64,000 nucleotides of DNA. Source: Mucilaginibacter gossypii. Lineage in GTDB: Bacteria > Bacteroidota > Bacteroidia > Sphingobacteriales > Sphingobacteriaceae. The notes below the pieces were generated by a model. It did not search any database. It was given only the letters and a program-made list of their open reading frames with translations, and was not told the DNA's origin. This document shows positions 8,101-16,066 of the stretch, in pieces. Position 1 is the stretch's first letter, and the number at the start of each line of letters is the position of its first letter. A program made the translations under genes and the position numbers. The stretch covers positions 170,552-234,551 of the forward strand of contig NZ_FNCG01000011.1 in the NCBI RefSeq assembly GCF_900100945.1, in the 5' to 3' direction.

Positions 8101-9879
8101 GGTAGTGTTTAAACTTAACGAATTGGTGATATTGAATACCGGAACCGTTGTATTTATTATGGTTGTATTGGATGTTGGGCTGACGCTTCTTGTAGGCGTA
8201 GGAGGAGTGGTATTATCGCCAACTACAAATGAGCTACAGTTTAATGTACCAGTACCTGTACCGGTAATGGTTGTTGTCACGCCGCCGGCACTACTGTTGT
8301 GATTTTGCGTGATGGCGCCGGTAACCGTAAGGGAGTAGGTATCTTTGATGGTTAATATAATAGATGGGGTTCCGCTCATTGTACTTTTTAAGGGGCCTAA
8401 TATCAGGAAAGCAACATTAGGCACACTGCTTTGAACGGTGGGCTGGTTATAAAATGAAACAACGCCTATGCGTGCCGCATAGCTTGTAGTAGGAATAGTT
8501 GCTGGGCTCCAGTTACGGGTATCATTCCAGTTGCTGTCATATGCGCCTGTCCAGTCAATGGCATCATCAAAAGTTATAGTATTACCATTTGAGGATGGGC
8601 CTGTATAAGTAATGGCTGAGCTGTTTCCATTCCCCGTAAGGGTGTTAATACTGGTGACGGTAATAGTGCCTGTAGGGCTGCTGCCATAGTTTAGCTGGCT
8701 TTTTACTGTACCTGTATAAAAATAATAACCGGGGACAGAGTAAGATCCATCTGTATTGCCCGAGCTTGAGATAAGGTCGCCCACACTATAATCTTGTATA
8801 GCGTTGCCGGTGTAAGTTACTGAACTTATCAGTGCGTCTGTTGATGTGGAGTAATAGGAATCATCTGAACGGTAGAGACTTCCTGAACCATTGAAATATG
8901 CCTCGAACCCGGAGCCTGACGTGTTCAGTACCAATTGGTTGATAACGAAATTGCCTCTTGATATTATTTTTAACCCGTAAAGGATTACGCTTTCGCCGGC
9001 GTAGTAAGGCGGCTGTGTAACATTATTTGCCGTTCCGTTTGCGTCTGTTGTGGTAAATTGGAGTACACGGGTGTACATATCAAAATTATCCCATTGAAAT
9101 CTGCCGGCAGTAGTACATGTTGATTCAAGATAGGAATAATAATAGCTGCTGAACCCGCTACCAGTTGTACTTGTACTTGAAGCAACAAGGGTTTTGGCTG
9201 TGGTCATGCCGGTTACAAAAACATCTTTAAATATTGCCCAACGACCGTCTTTCAACCGTTGCACTTTGATCATGTAGGTTTGCTGGTCGTTGGCCATGGT
9301 GGCATTGAGCAGCTCATTGTAACGGCCCGTCCCGGTATTTGAGTCATACCTATACCTTAAACTGAGTGTTGTACCGGTATGGGTTATATAAATGCCCTGC
9401 ATGGTATTGGCTGTATACCCGTTGGCAATAAGCCAATAGCGCCATGAATTATTACCTACAGCCATCGCATCGGGGTCATCCGGGCCGGTTGCACTATTAT
9501 TTTTATAAATGAAATTCCACTCAAAATCATTCTGAGTAAGATCTACGCTCCCTGATGTGCCGCTTCCGACAAAATCCCACCTGATAGCGCTTATGGCGTT
9601 GGTTGCAGGTACCGCGGATCGCAGGCTTACCGAGCCGTTTAAAGGACTTGTAGTTGATGCATCTATGGTAACCGACGAACTTGTGCGGGCGGCATTACCA
9701 ACCCCGGTTGCTCCTAATGATGTTATATTACCGGCAGAGGAAGTTTCAAAGTTATTGTAATAGTAGGTAAGGTTATCGCTGGTTTCCTGGGCCGCAACTG
9801 CGCTCATCAGGCATAGCAGATATCCGGTAAATAAAACGCAGCGTAATTGTGATTTCAAATTTAATAGGGTTTCGGGCAA
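5164..9879 (-). CDS. large T9SS type A sorting-domain surface protein
   Basis: A 1571-residue secreted protein. A signal peptide (about 10-31, ending AVAAQ) is followed by a Ser/Thr/Gly/Asn-rich repetitive region with many TGTGT-like and GNISITGN-like strands, probably a beta-helix or adhesin-type stalk. The last 80 residues (IYPNPVTETLNLTIGQ ... PGTYIIRVTD) are a type A C-terminal domain recognised by the type IX secretion machinery, so the protein is exported and probably anchored at the cell surface or released. No catalytic motif was recognised. The small PID-CTERM-like gene follows it. Confidence 0.88.
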   Translation of the reverse strand: MPETLLNLKSQLRCVLFTGYLLCLMSAVAAQETSDNLTYYYNNFETSSAGNITSLGATGVGNAARTSSSVTIDASTTSPLNGSVSLRSAVPATNAISAIRWDFVGSGTSGSVDLTQNDFEWNFIYKNNSATGPDDPDAMAVGNNSWRYWLIANGYTANTMQGIYITHTGTTLSLRYRYDSNTGTGRYNELLNATMANDQQTYMIKVQRLKDGRWAIFKDVFVTGMTTAKTLVASSTSTTGSGFSSYYYSYLESTCTTAGRFQWDNFDMYTRVLQFTTTDANGTANNVTQPPYYAGESVILYGLKIISRGNFVINQLVLNTSGSGFEAYFNGSGSLYRSDDSYYSTSTDALISSVTYTGNAIQDYSVGDLISSSGNTDGSYSVPGYYFYTGTVKSQLNYGSSPTGTITVTSINTLTGNGNSSAITYTGPSSNGNTITFDDAIDWTGAYDSNWNDTRNWSPATIPTTSYAARIGVVSFYNQPTVQSSVPNVAFLILGPLKSTMSGTPSIILTIKDTYSLTVTGAITQNHNSSAGGVTTTITGTGTGTLNCSSFVVGDNTTPPTPTRSVSPTSNTTIINTTVPVFNITNSLSLNTTSSALGTYTSGLQNYSVNNATFHLNSGILTISSIATTNSSYVNMTSGGLTITNAALVDMDTGTGATTLNLTGNTPISAATGGTIDFTTGGSGTGLVNYAATSGTQTVHATNDSFIGTTPSNYDNLTLSGAAAKTVDGGALTVSGNWITSGGAIGLNTNNPVITVTGTWSNSANVTQGSGNISITGNTTNSAVITGGAGTLTLNGDYTNTGTFTAGTGTVFFSKAGAQSLTDNSTNGTKFNNVTVNGSGIKTMSGAGKFAVSSSGILTMGGTATLAAGGVLTLNSDATGSATVDAIPSGTAITGNVNVQRFISGGNSYNRGYRLLSSPVNTGSSAKVISINYLKNSSWITGTTGTTGGFDKSGNPTIYCFRENIASSQASFTAGNFRGINNINSPPTYIFDTDGSHTIPVGNGFLFFFRGDRTAADLATSTTASYVPTNTTLTTTGTLNTGDITVTNWYSGTTSLLFSNTTGSQVNGYNLVGNPYAATINWEKFNRRGTTTTVSATSSIYGAGFPSEVSSAATLSAPGKIWVYNPKTKQYASYMQKATAISTADTTTNINPGISSDGYASNMIASGQAFFIQATSASQSLTFRESAKSTTQPTASNLIALLSAPADKGLQKLAATAADMDILKAAEAQLAASQQTSSSLAEPILRLQMIKDSINTDDIVIAFNNDASTAFENSKDAEDLGTNGAQIALSALSSDSVKTVIHHRPFPKKQQEIIPLTSDATSSGPYQLKLRALSNVPAIYEIWLKDNFTKDSLDLKHNNIYSYNIDKSTPATFGKKRFQLILRQSPALGLRLLDFNAVKATGGAKTTWIVENEANYTTFTLQRSTDNGKTWENLDVIKSNGLGTYSYTDPNPAKGLNNYRVQLTDLNNDISLSKELPLMYANTKNNISNSLLTIYPNPVTETLNLTIGQTNASANYNIQLTNSSGVILKAVNITQLYWKNNVTGLVPGTYIIRVTDNKTKQLIGTGKFLKQ

Positions 9880-10489
9880 GTAATATCAATAATGATGCTG
9901 GTTCAATAAAACCGGATTAAAGTACAAATTTCAACTCAAATATGCGGTTGTGTTGCCAATGGCATCGGTTGTGATGTTTTTTATTGAAAAAATGGAAAAT
10001 TTAGAGAAATTAATTATTGATTATTGTTTACACATTTTGGGGAATATTTTCTACTATGCTTTTAATCAATAAGCAGGCTGTTAACTTACAGTAAGAGCTA
10101 ATTAATCACCGGGTAACGATAAATATTTAAAAATATTCCTGTTAGGAGTGAGGATTTTTGTTTCCGGTAATAAACTGTTCAGGTTTGATTGGGGTAATAT
10201 GTCCCGTAATAATCATCACCATTGACTTTTGTCAACCGAATGCCGGTTAATGTAACGATGACTATATGTTACATGGGGGTTTCAGAGCGACGTTGGATAA
10301 GTGTTCAATTTTTAAAAAGCGGGTGTTCAACTTTTTGTGGTGCGGAATTGTAATATTCTGATTGTCAATGTATATGTGTTCAGTTTGTGTTTTGTGTAAA
10401 ATGCAAGTATCTGATAATCAGTATTTGTTTATTTAAGAAAATACGCCAGGTGTTCCACTTTAAAAATTGAACACCTGGCATTATATGCT
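9880..10489. other. 610-bp AT-rich intergenic region
   Basis: No convincing gene. It must hold the promoter of the T9SS gene. GTGTTCAA occurs as direct repeats at 10301 and 10323, and the related palindrome at 10446-10478 lies next to the metallopeptidase stop. TATGTTACAT-like and ATTGACTTTTGTCAA-like palindromic words occur near 10222-10274 and could be regulator sites, but nothing confirms this. Confidence 0.5.
10446..10478 (-). terminator. hairpin downstream of M1 peptidase gene
   Basis: CCAGGTGTTC (10446-10455) pairs exactly with GAACACCTGG (10469-10478) around a 13-base loop. On the minus strand it lies 11 bases past the peptidase stop and is followed by CGTATTTTCTT. It shares the word GTGTTC with repeats at 10301-10335, so it may be a dispersed repeat used as terminator. 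Confidence 0.6.
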
Positions 10490-12475
10490 TTATTTAACCT
10501 TTTGGCTGTTATTGCCGCGGTTAAGATCAGGCAGGGCGTTGTCGGGATCAATGCTTACCGATTCAGCTTCCTGTTTAGTAGGCAGTGTATAAGTGATTTG
10601 CCCGGATTGCAGCCAGGTTTCAACCGGCAGGTAAAAGCGTTTTTTGCCGCCGTCTTTAAATTTTACCTCAACAGTAAACGGCATGGGCAACTGCTCTTTG
10701 TTTACCGCTTTGATGGTGATACCTTTGGATGCATCTTTACCTGCATATTTCGCGTCGATAAGCGCTATATCAACCAGCCAGTTATTGTAAAACCAGCCCT
10801 TCCAAAACCAGGAAAGGTCTTCGCCCGCCCCATTCTCTATCGAACGGAAAAAATCATCAGGTTGTGGGTGTTTGTAAGCCCACTGGTTAATGTAGTTTTT
10901 AAAGGCGTAGTCAAACCTGTCTTTCCCTAAAATTTGCTCGCGCAGCAATACCAGGCCAAATGCCGGCTTATAGTAGGTAAGCGGATGGCGGTATTTTTCG
11001 GGGATGGCATCAGGAGCCGTCATAATACTTGGCGATTGCGGATCAAGCAATGATGGGATAATTTCATCGGCGGGGTTGCCGCCGCCGGGAGCGTATTCAC
11101 TATCGCGTTTAGGGGCATATTCACCTTTATTAAAGGCATCGGAAGCATATATATCGATAAAGGTGTTAAGGCCTTCATCCATCCAGCCATAGCGGCGCTC
11201 ATTTGATCCCACAATCATCGGGAACCAGTTATGGCCTATCTCATGCGCGGTTACCCAGTAAAGCACGCTGCCTTTATCGGTGATGTCGTCAAACACAATA
11301 CCCGGGTATTCCATGCCGCCGGCAATACCAGCTTCGTTAATAGCAACCGGGTAAGGATATACAAACCACTTTTCCGAAAAGTATTCAATTGATTTTTTGA
11401 GATATTCGGTAGCCCGGCCCCAGGCATCGTTGCCATAGCTTTCGGCCGGGTAAACGCTCATTGCTAATGATTTTTTACCGCCAGGCAGGTTAACCCTTGC
11501 TGCATCCCATATGTAAGCTTTTGATGCACCAAAGGCAACATCGCGGGTGTTGAGCATTTTGAAATGCCAGGTGAGGGTACCCTTGTTAACCGGGCGACTG
11601 GCAGGATCATTAACCTCGGCCAAATCACGGATCATGATGGTTTTATCACTGTTGCGGGCTTGGTCTAAGCGGACTATTTGTTTAGCCGTCAATACCTCTT
11701 TAGGGTTAAGCAATTCGCCCGATCCCGCTACGATCATATCCCATGGCACGGTTACCGAATAATCTATATCGCCATAATCTAAATAAAACTCACCGCTGCC
11801 CAGAAATGGTAGGGTATCCCAGCCGTGACTGTCGTCATAAACACACATGCGCGGAAACCACTGTGCAATTTCGTAGATCTTGCCATTTTTGGTATCGCAA
11901 TAATCAGTACGGCCTCCAAAGGCACCGGGAATGGTGTAATGATAATTAATACGCAGTTTTATTGCCCCCTTTTGCAGCGGGTGTGCAAGGCGTACCTGCA
12001 TGCGGGCATCTGTAATTACAAATGGTACGGGTTTAACTACATCGCCATTATCAACCGAAACGGATTCTATCTGGTAACCGCTGGTATGCTGATCTACACC
12101 GGGGGTATGGTCTGTGAAGAAGTTAGAGCGGGCATCCTGTTTATAAGTATTTTGATCAAGCTGCAGCCAAAGGTAAGGCAATGCATCCGGGCTGTTATTG
12201 GTATAGTTGATCACCACCGTACCGCTGATTGTTTTCTTAACGGTATCCAGGGCAACTTTCAGATTATAGTCTGCCCGGTTTTGCCAATACCTTGGACCGG
12301 GTGCGCCATTAGCCGAATGGAAATCGTTACCTTTTTCGGTATAAAACATAGGCGAGAAAGCCGCCGACGGGTTGTAGTTTGATGAAGTATCGTTTGGATT
12401 GAGTTTCCCTTTTTGCGCCGATGCGCTGAGTGCTAAAATCGACAGTAAACCAATGTCGATAAATTTTAATTTCAT
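10490..12475 (-). CDS. M1-family metallopeptidase, secreted
   Basis: About 661 residues from the ATG at 12475; an ATG at 12484 would add three. A signal peptide (MKLKFIDIGLLSILALSASA) directs it to the periplasm. The N-terminal beta-sandwich domain precedes GGMEYPG, the substrate-binding GxMEN-like motif, and HEIGHNWFP, the HExxH zinc site; the third ligand Glu lies in WMDEGLNTF. M1 enzymes are zinc aminopeptidases; the GGMEYPG form is common in Bacteroidota. The C-terminal part is helical and then beta-rich. Single gene, with a hairpin after it. Confidence 0.9.
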   Translation of the reverse strand: MKLKFIDIGLLSILALSASAQKGKLNPNDTSSNYNPSAAFSPMFYTEKGNDFHSANGAPGPRYWQNRADYNLKVALDTVKKTISGTVVINYTNNSPDALPYLWLQLDQNTYKQDARSNFFTDHTPGVDQHTSGYQIESVSVDNGDVVKPVPFVITDARMQVRLAHPLQKGAIKLRINYHYTIPGAFGGRTDYCDTKNGKIYEIAQWFPRMCVYDDSHGWDTLPFLGSGEFYLDYGDIDYSVTVPWDMIVAGSGELLNPKEVLTAKQIVRLDQARNSDKTIMIRDLAEVNDPASRPVNKGTLTWHFKMLNTRDVAFGASKAYIWDAARVNLPGGKKSLAMSVYPAESYGNDAWGRATEYLKKSIEYFSEKWFVYPYPVAINEAGIAGGMEYPGIVFDDITDKGSVLYWVTAHEIGHNWFPMIVGSNERRYGWMDEGLNTFIDIYASDAFNKGEYAPKRDSEYAPGGGNPADEIIPSLLDPQSPSIMTAPDAIPEKYRHPLTYYKPAFGLVLLREQILGKDRFDYAFKNYINQWAYKHPQPDDFFRSIENGAGEDLSWFWKGWFYNNWLVDIALIDAKYAGKDASKGITIKAVNKEQLPMPFTVEVKFKDGGKKRFYLPVETWLQSGQITYTLPTKQEAESVSIDPDNALPDLNRGNNSQKVK

Positions 12476-12635
12476 GGTGTGCATTTAAGCACCCAATATA
12501 CAAAGGATGGCCGGAAAACAGTTTGTTAAAAAAGTTTTAAATAATTATGGAATTTTATGCCTGGTAGCATCATTGTAATAAACTGCTTAATCACCCGGAT
12601 GAATTAATATATTTATCAATTAAAACGTCGGTATA

Positions 12636-13343
12636 ATGTCTATTCAACAAATCAGCATACCTAAACCCTGCCACGAGCAATGGTCACAGATGGTGCCCGC
12701 TAACAGCGGTCGTTATTGTTATCACTGCTGCAAAATGGTTATCGATTTTACGGTAATGAGCAATGACGAGATCATTAAACTTCTTTCGGCAAAGGATAAT
12801 GTTTGCGGCAGATTTGGCCAAATGCAGCTGATTGAAATTAATGCGGGTATTGGCGCAAATAAAAAGCGATCCTTATCATGGATTGGTATCCTGACAGCAG
12901 CAATAATAAGCTTAACCCAACTTGAAAAAGCTGAAGCCAAAACCAGGCACAACCTTGAGCAAGGAGAGTTTCAACGTAAAAGCAACTTGCTCATACCTGT
13001 CCCTACCGGTGTTCAAATATTAGTAAAAGGCCTTGTAACCGAAAAAGGGACTAATGTTCCGATTCCCGGCGCTACAGTCCATTGTAAAAACGGTGAAAGT
13101 GCAAGCACTGATGTTGATGGCGAATTTAAGTTTTTGGAACTTTCGGAGACAGATACCCTTGTTGTTGGCTTTATCGGTTTTAAGACACAGGAAATAAGGC
13201 TTGCCGACATAGCTGACAGGTCGCAAATAAAAATAGAATTAGAGCCGGAACCGCTAACTGAACAATTTGTTGTGGTAGGAGGTGTATTTGTGCGTCATTC
13301 TTTTATTCATCGCCTGTGGCATAAAATAAAAAACATATTTTAG
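12636..13343 (+). CDS. Cys-rich N-terminal domain + carboxypeptidase-regulatory-like protein
   Basis: A 235-residue protein. The N-terminus (about 8-65) has a conserved Bacteroidota pattern: IPKPCHEQW, GRYCYHCCKMVIDFT and VCGRF, whose cysteines suggest a metal-binding mini-domain. A single membrane helix follows (about 82-98). Residues 125-210 form a CarboxypepD_reg-like beta-sandwich (VKGLVTEKGTNVPIPGATV, FKFLELSETDTLVV). The topology suggests a cytoplasmic Cys domain and a periplasmic beta-sandwich. The Lgt-like gene begins 22 bases after its stop, so it may lead that operon. Function unknown. Confidence 0.75.
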   Translation: MSIQQISIPKPCHEQWSQMVPANSGRYCYHCCKMVIDFTVMSNDEIIKLLSAKDNVCGRFGQMQLIEINAGIGANKKRSLSWIGILTAAIISLTQLEKAEAKTRHNLEQGEFQRKSNLLIPVPTGVQILVKGLVTEKGTNVPIPGATVHCKNGESASTDVDGEFKFLELSETDTLVVGFIGFKTQEIRLADIADRSQIKIELEPEPLTEQFVVVGGVFVRHSFIHRLWHKIKNIF

Positions 13344-13365
13344 GGCTTTATTATAAAAGCTAAAC

Positions 13366-14118
13366 TTGCATTTTCCTGTAAATCTACCTTTAGGCAATTC
13401 ATCAATTCCCGTACATTTTATTTGCGAGACACTGTCGTACTTTTTAGGTTATCAGTATTATGCCTGGTTGCGGAAACATACTGCCGATAAGATCAGTACC
13501 GAACATCGACTTATCATATTTATCGGTGCAGCGGCAGGCGCATTTATTGGCTCGCACCTTGTAGGGATCTTTGAGAACCCACCTTTGCTGTTCTCGCATT
13601 TCAATATCATCTATATTATGGGCAATAAAACCATAGTGGGTGGGATGCTTGGTGGATTGATAGGTGTTGAGCTTACCAAAAAACAATTGGGGGTAACCGC
13701 GTCATCTGGCGATTTGATGGTTTATCCGTTGATCCTGGCTATGGTTATTGGCCGTACCGGGTGTTTTTTGGCCGGGCTGGAAGATGGGACTTATGGCATA
13801 GCCTCCAACCTGCCCTGGGCTATTGATTTTGGTGACGGCATCCACCGACATCCTACTAATTTATATGAAATTGTATTTTGGGGAATGCTTTGGGTTGTAC
13901 TCAAACTCATTGAACAAAATTATCGTTTTGCCGATGGCGCGCGATTTAAAGTATTCATGGCAAGTTACCTTGTTTTCAGGCTACTGGTTGAATTTATTAA
14001 GCCCGATTACTTTTTTGGTTTTGGTTTATCGGTAATTCAGTTAGTTTCTCTCGCCGGTATTTTGTATTATTATAAAGTATTTTTATATCCTAAAAAGCTG
14101 TTTGCAAACCATGCCTGA
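13366..14118 (+). CDS. Lgt-like membrane protein (divergent diacylglyceryl transferase family)
   Basis: A 250-residue multi-pass membrane protein that starts at a TTG; no in-frame ATG occurs before about codon 85. It belongs to the prolipoprotein diacylglyceryl transferase family: GGMLGGLIG (92-100), GRTGCF (129-134) and RHPTNLYE (161-168) align with the Lgt motifs. Arg130 corresponds to the catalytic Arg of E. coli Lgt, but the Asn three residues later is Cys133, and the usual His before GGLIG is missing. This suggests a paralogue with a changed reaction on phospholipid or another acceptor. Its stop overlaps the radical SAM start by 8 bases. Confidence 0.8.
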   Translation: MHFPVNLPLGNSSIPVHFICETLSYFLGYQYYAWLRKHTADKISTEHRLIIFIGAAAGAFIGSHLVGIFENPPLLFSHFNIIYIMGNKTIVGGMLGGLIGVELTKKQLGVTASSGDLMVYPLILAMVIGRTGCFLAGLEDGTYGIASNLPWAIDFGDGIHRHPTNLYEIVFWGMLWVVLKLIEQNYRFADGARFKVFMASYLVFRLLVEFIKPDYFFGFGLSVIQLVSLAGILYYYKVFLYPKKLFANHA

Positions 14119-15508
14119 ACGCCCGTATATATACTATGATTTTACGTTAAGCATTTGCTCCACCTGTTTACGACGGGTTGATGCCAAGATTGTTTTTGAG
14201 GATAATAAGGTTTACATGCTTAAAAACTGCCGCCGGCATGGTTTTGAAAAGGTGCTGATTGCCACAGATGTGGAATATTATAAAAACTGTCGCAACTATG
14301 CAAAGCGAAGTGAGATGCCGCTTAAGTTCAATGCCAAAATGCATTATGGTTGCCCTTATGATTGCGGCTTGTGCCAGGATCATGAGCAGCACTCGTGCCT
14401 TACCGTTGTTGAAGTAACCGACAGGTGTAATTTAAGCTGCCCTACCTGCTATGCCATGTCATCGCCCACCTACGGCAGGCACCGCACTTTGACCGAAATA
14501 GAACAAATGCTGGATGTTGTAGTGGCAAATGAAGGTCAGCCCGATGTGGTGCAGATCAGCGGGGGAGAACCTACGGTGCACCCGCAGTTTTTTGAGATCC
14601 TGGATATTGCCAAGAAAAAGCCTATTAAGCATTTAATGGTAAACACCAACGGCATCCGCATAGCTAAAGATGAAAATTTTGTAAAGCGGCTGGCCACATA
14701 CATGCCCGATTTTGAGATTTACCTGCAATTTGATTCTTTCAAAAAAGAGGCACTTGAGCAGTTGCGCGGTGAGGATTTGCGCGAAGTAAGGCAGAAGGCT
14801 ATTGAAAATCTCAATAAGTATAATCTGTCCACAACGTTGGTAGTCACTTTGCAAAAAGGTTTAAATACCGATGAATTAGGTGCAATTATTGAATACGCGT
14901 TGCAGCAACCCTGTGTTCGCGGCGTAACTTTTCAGCCTACGCAACAGGCCGGCAGGTTAGAGAATTTTAATGAACAAACCGACCGTTACACCCTAACCGA
15001 AGTACGTAACGCGATACTTGAACAAACCAGTGTATTCAATAAAAACGACCTGATCCCGGTACCTTGTAACCCGGATGCCCTGGTGATGGGTTATGCCCTT
15101 AAGCTTGGAGGCGAAGTGATTCCGCTGACCCGGATGATAAACCCGGATGACCTGTTGGATAACTCAAAAAATACCATTGTTTATGAAAACGATGAACGCC
15201 TGAAGGGCCATCTGCTTAATATGTTCAGCACAGGTAATTCGGTTGATAAAGCTAAAGAACACCTGCACTCGTTGTTATGCTGCCTGCCTGAAATTGACGC
15301 GCCAAGTTTAAGCTATGATAACCTGTTCAGGGTGATCATTATGCAATTTATAGATGCGCAGAATTTTGATGTTCGGGCTATCAAAAAATCATGTGTGCAC
15401 ATCGTAAATAAAGACATGCAGATCATCCCTTTTGAAACCATGAACATTTTTTACAGGGACGATAAGCGGGAATATCTTGAACAATTAAGAGGAGAAATTT
15501 TGGTATGA
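14111..15508 (+). CDS. radical SAM enzyme, Tes/MJ0619-like
   Basis: About 465 residues from ATG 14111. An N-terminal rubredoxin-like segment (C16, C19, C40) precedes CPYDCGLC (C81, C85, C88) and the radical SAM cluster C106-x3-C110-x2-C113, with GGEP near 156. Further cysteines occur later, including a CC pair and SCVHIV. This order is that of archaeal MJ0619-type proteins, some of which are tetraether lipid synthases joining lipid tails; the family also includes proposed pterin methyltransferases. Membership is clear from the motifs; a lipid role here is inference, helped by the coupled Lgt-like gene. It overlaps both neighbours (8 and 4 bases). Confidence 0.85.
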   Translation: MPERPYIYYDFTLSICSTCLRRVDAKIVFEDNKVYMLKNCRRHGFEKVLIATDVEYYKNCRNYAKRSEMPLKFNAKMHYGCPYDCGLCQDHEQHSCLTVVEVTDRCNLSCPTCYAMSSPTYGRHRTLTEIEQMLDVVVANEGQPDVVQISGGEPTVHPQFFEILDIAKKKPIKHLMVNTNGIRIAKDENFVKRLATYMPDFEIYLQFDSFKKEALEQLRGEDLREVRQKAIENLNKYNLSTTLVVTLQKGLNTDELGAIIEYALQQPCVRGVTFQPTQQAGRLENFNEQTDRYTLTEVRNAILEQTSVFNKNDLIPVPCNPDALVMGYALKLGGEVIPLTRMINPDDLLDNSKNTIVYENDERLKGHLLNMFSTGNSVDKAKEHLHSLLCCLPEIDAPSLSYDNLFRVIIMQFIDAQNFDVRAIKKSCVHIVNKDMQIIPFETMNIFYRDDKREYLEQLRGEILV

Positions 15509-15783
15509 CAGAGGAAGAACAATTACAACCACCCAATCAGCTTCCTGGCAACAAGCCCCAAGGTGGAATCAAGATAGTCGGAATTAACCTGGCAGTATTT
15601 GTTGGTTATACCTTGCTTAGTCTGCTGACCGATGGCGGTGTAATAGCTGGGCTGCTAATGGTTGCCCAGGTGATTGTTTGTATTATACTTTCATTGTATT
15701 TCCGTAAGTGGAGTTGGTTTTTAGGCGGCTTACTGGTTTTAGTAATTGGTTTTTCAACGTGTGTTGCAATGATAAGGATTTAG
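15505..15783 (+). CDS. mini-membrane protein A of the radical SAM cassette
   Basis: A 92-residue protein with a polar, Gln/Pro-rich N-terminus and about three membrane helices from residue 25 on. Its ATG overlaps the radical SAM stop in ATGA, a classic translational-coupling arrangement. The motifs VGINLAVFVGYT and VIGFSTC reappear in the following gene, so the two are duplicates. No known family recognised; a partner or scaffold for the radical SAM or Lgt-like enzyme is an inference from context. Confidence 0.7.
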   Translation: MTEEEQLQPPNQLPGNKPQGGIKIVGINLAVFVGYTLLSLLTDGGVIAGLLMVAQVIVCIILSLYFRKWSWFLGGLLVLVIGFSTCVAMIRI

Positions 15784-15802
15784 TATCTCACAAGTTGCTA
15801 TA

Positions 15803-16066
15803 ATGGAAACGCAGAAGAAAGACCCTGGCAGCAAAAAAATGATAGTTGTAGGTATCAATCTATCGATATTGGTAGCTTATACCATATATTTCAGATGGGT
15901 TGCTAATGAGGAGCTTATTATATTAGCTGAAGCGATTTTTATTTTTTTGCACGTAGTACTGTGCCTAATATTGGCAATTTTTGCTTTGAGAAAAGAATTT
16001 TTGTTTAGTGCGCTTGTTGTTCTGCTGATCGGTTTTTCGTCATGCTGGGTTGTTTTCTCCATTTAG
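15803..16066 (+). CDS. mini-membrane protein B, paralogue of A
   Basis: An 87-residue protein with the same three-helix plan as its upstream neighbour: VGINLSILVAYT near the first helix and LIGFSSC near the C-terminus. It starts 19 bases after protein A and ends in a 4-base convergent overlap with the ppx gene on the other strand. Sequence has diverged well below half identity while the two motifs persist, suggesting that they are functional sites. Function unknown. Confidence 0.7.
   Translation: METQKKDPGSKKMIVVGINLSILVAYTIYFRWVANEELIILAEAIFIFLHVVLCLILAIFALRKEFLFSALVVLLIGFSSCWVVFSI

Noticed and set aside
11825..12382. Open frame of 185 codons opposite the M1 peptidase
   Set aside because: It is antisense to a well-supported gene with HExxH and signal peptide, and its residues show no domain or signal.
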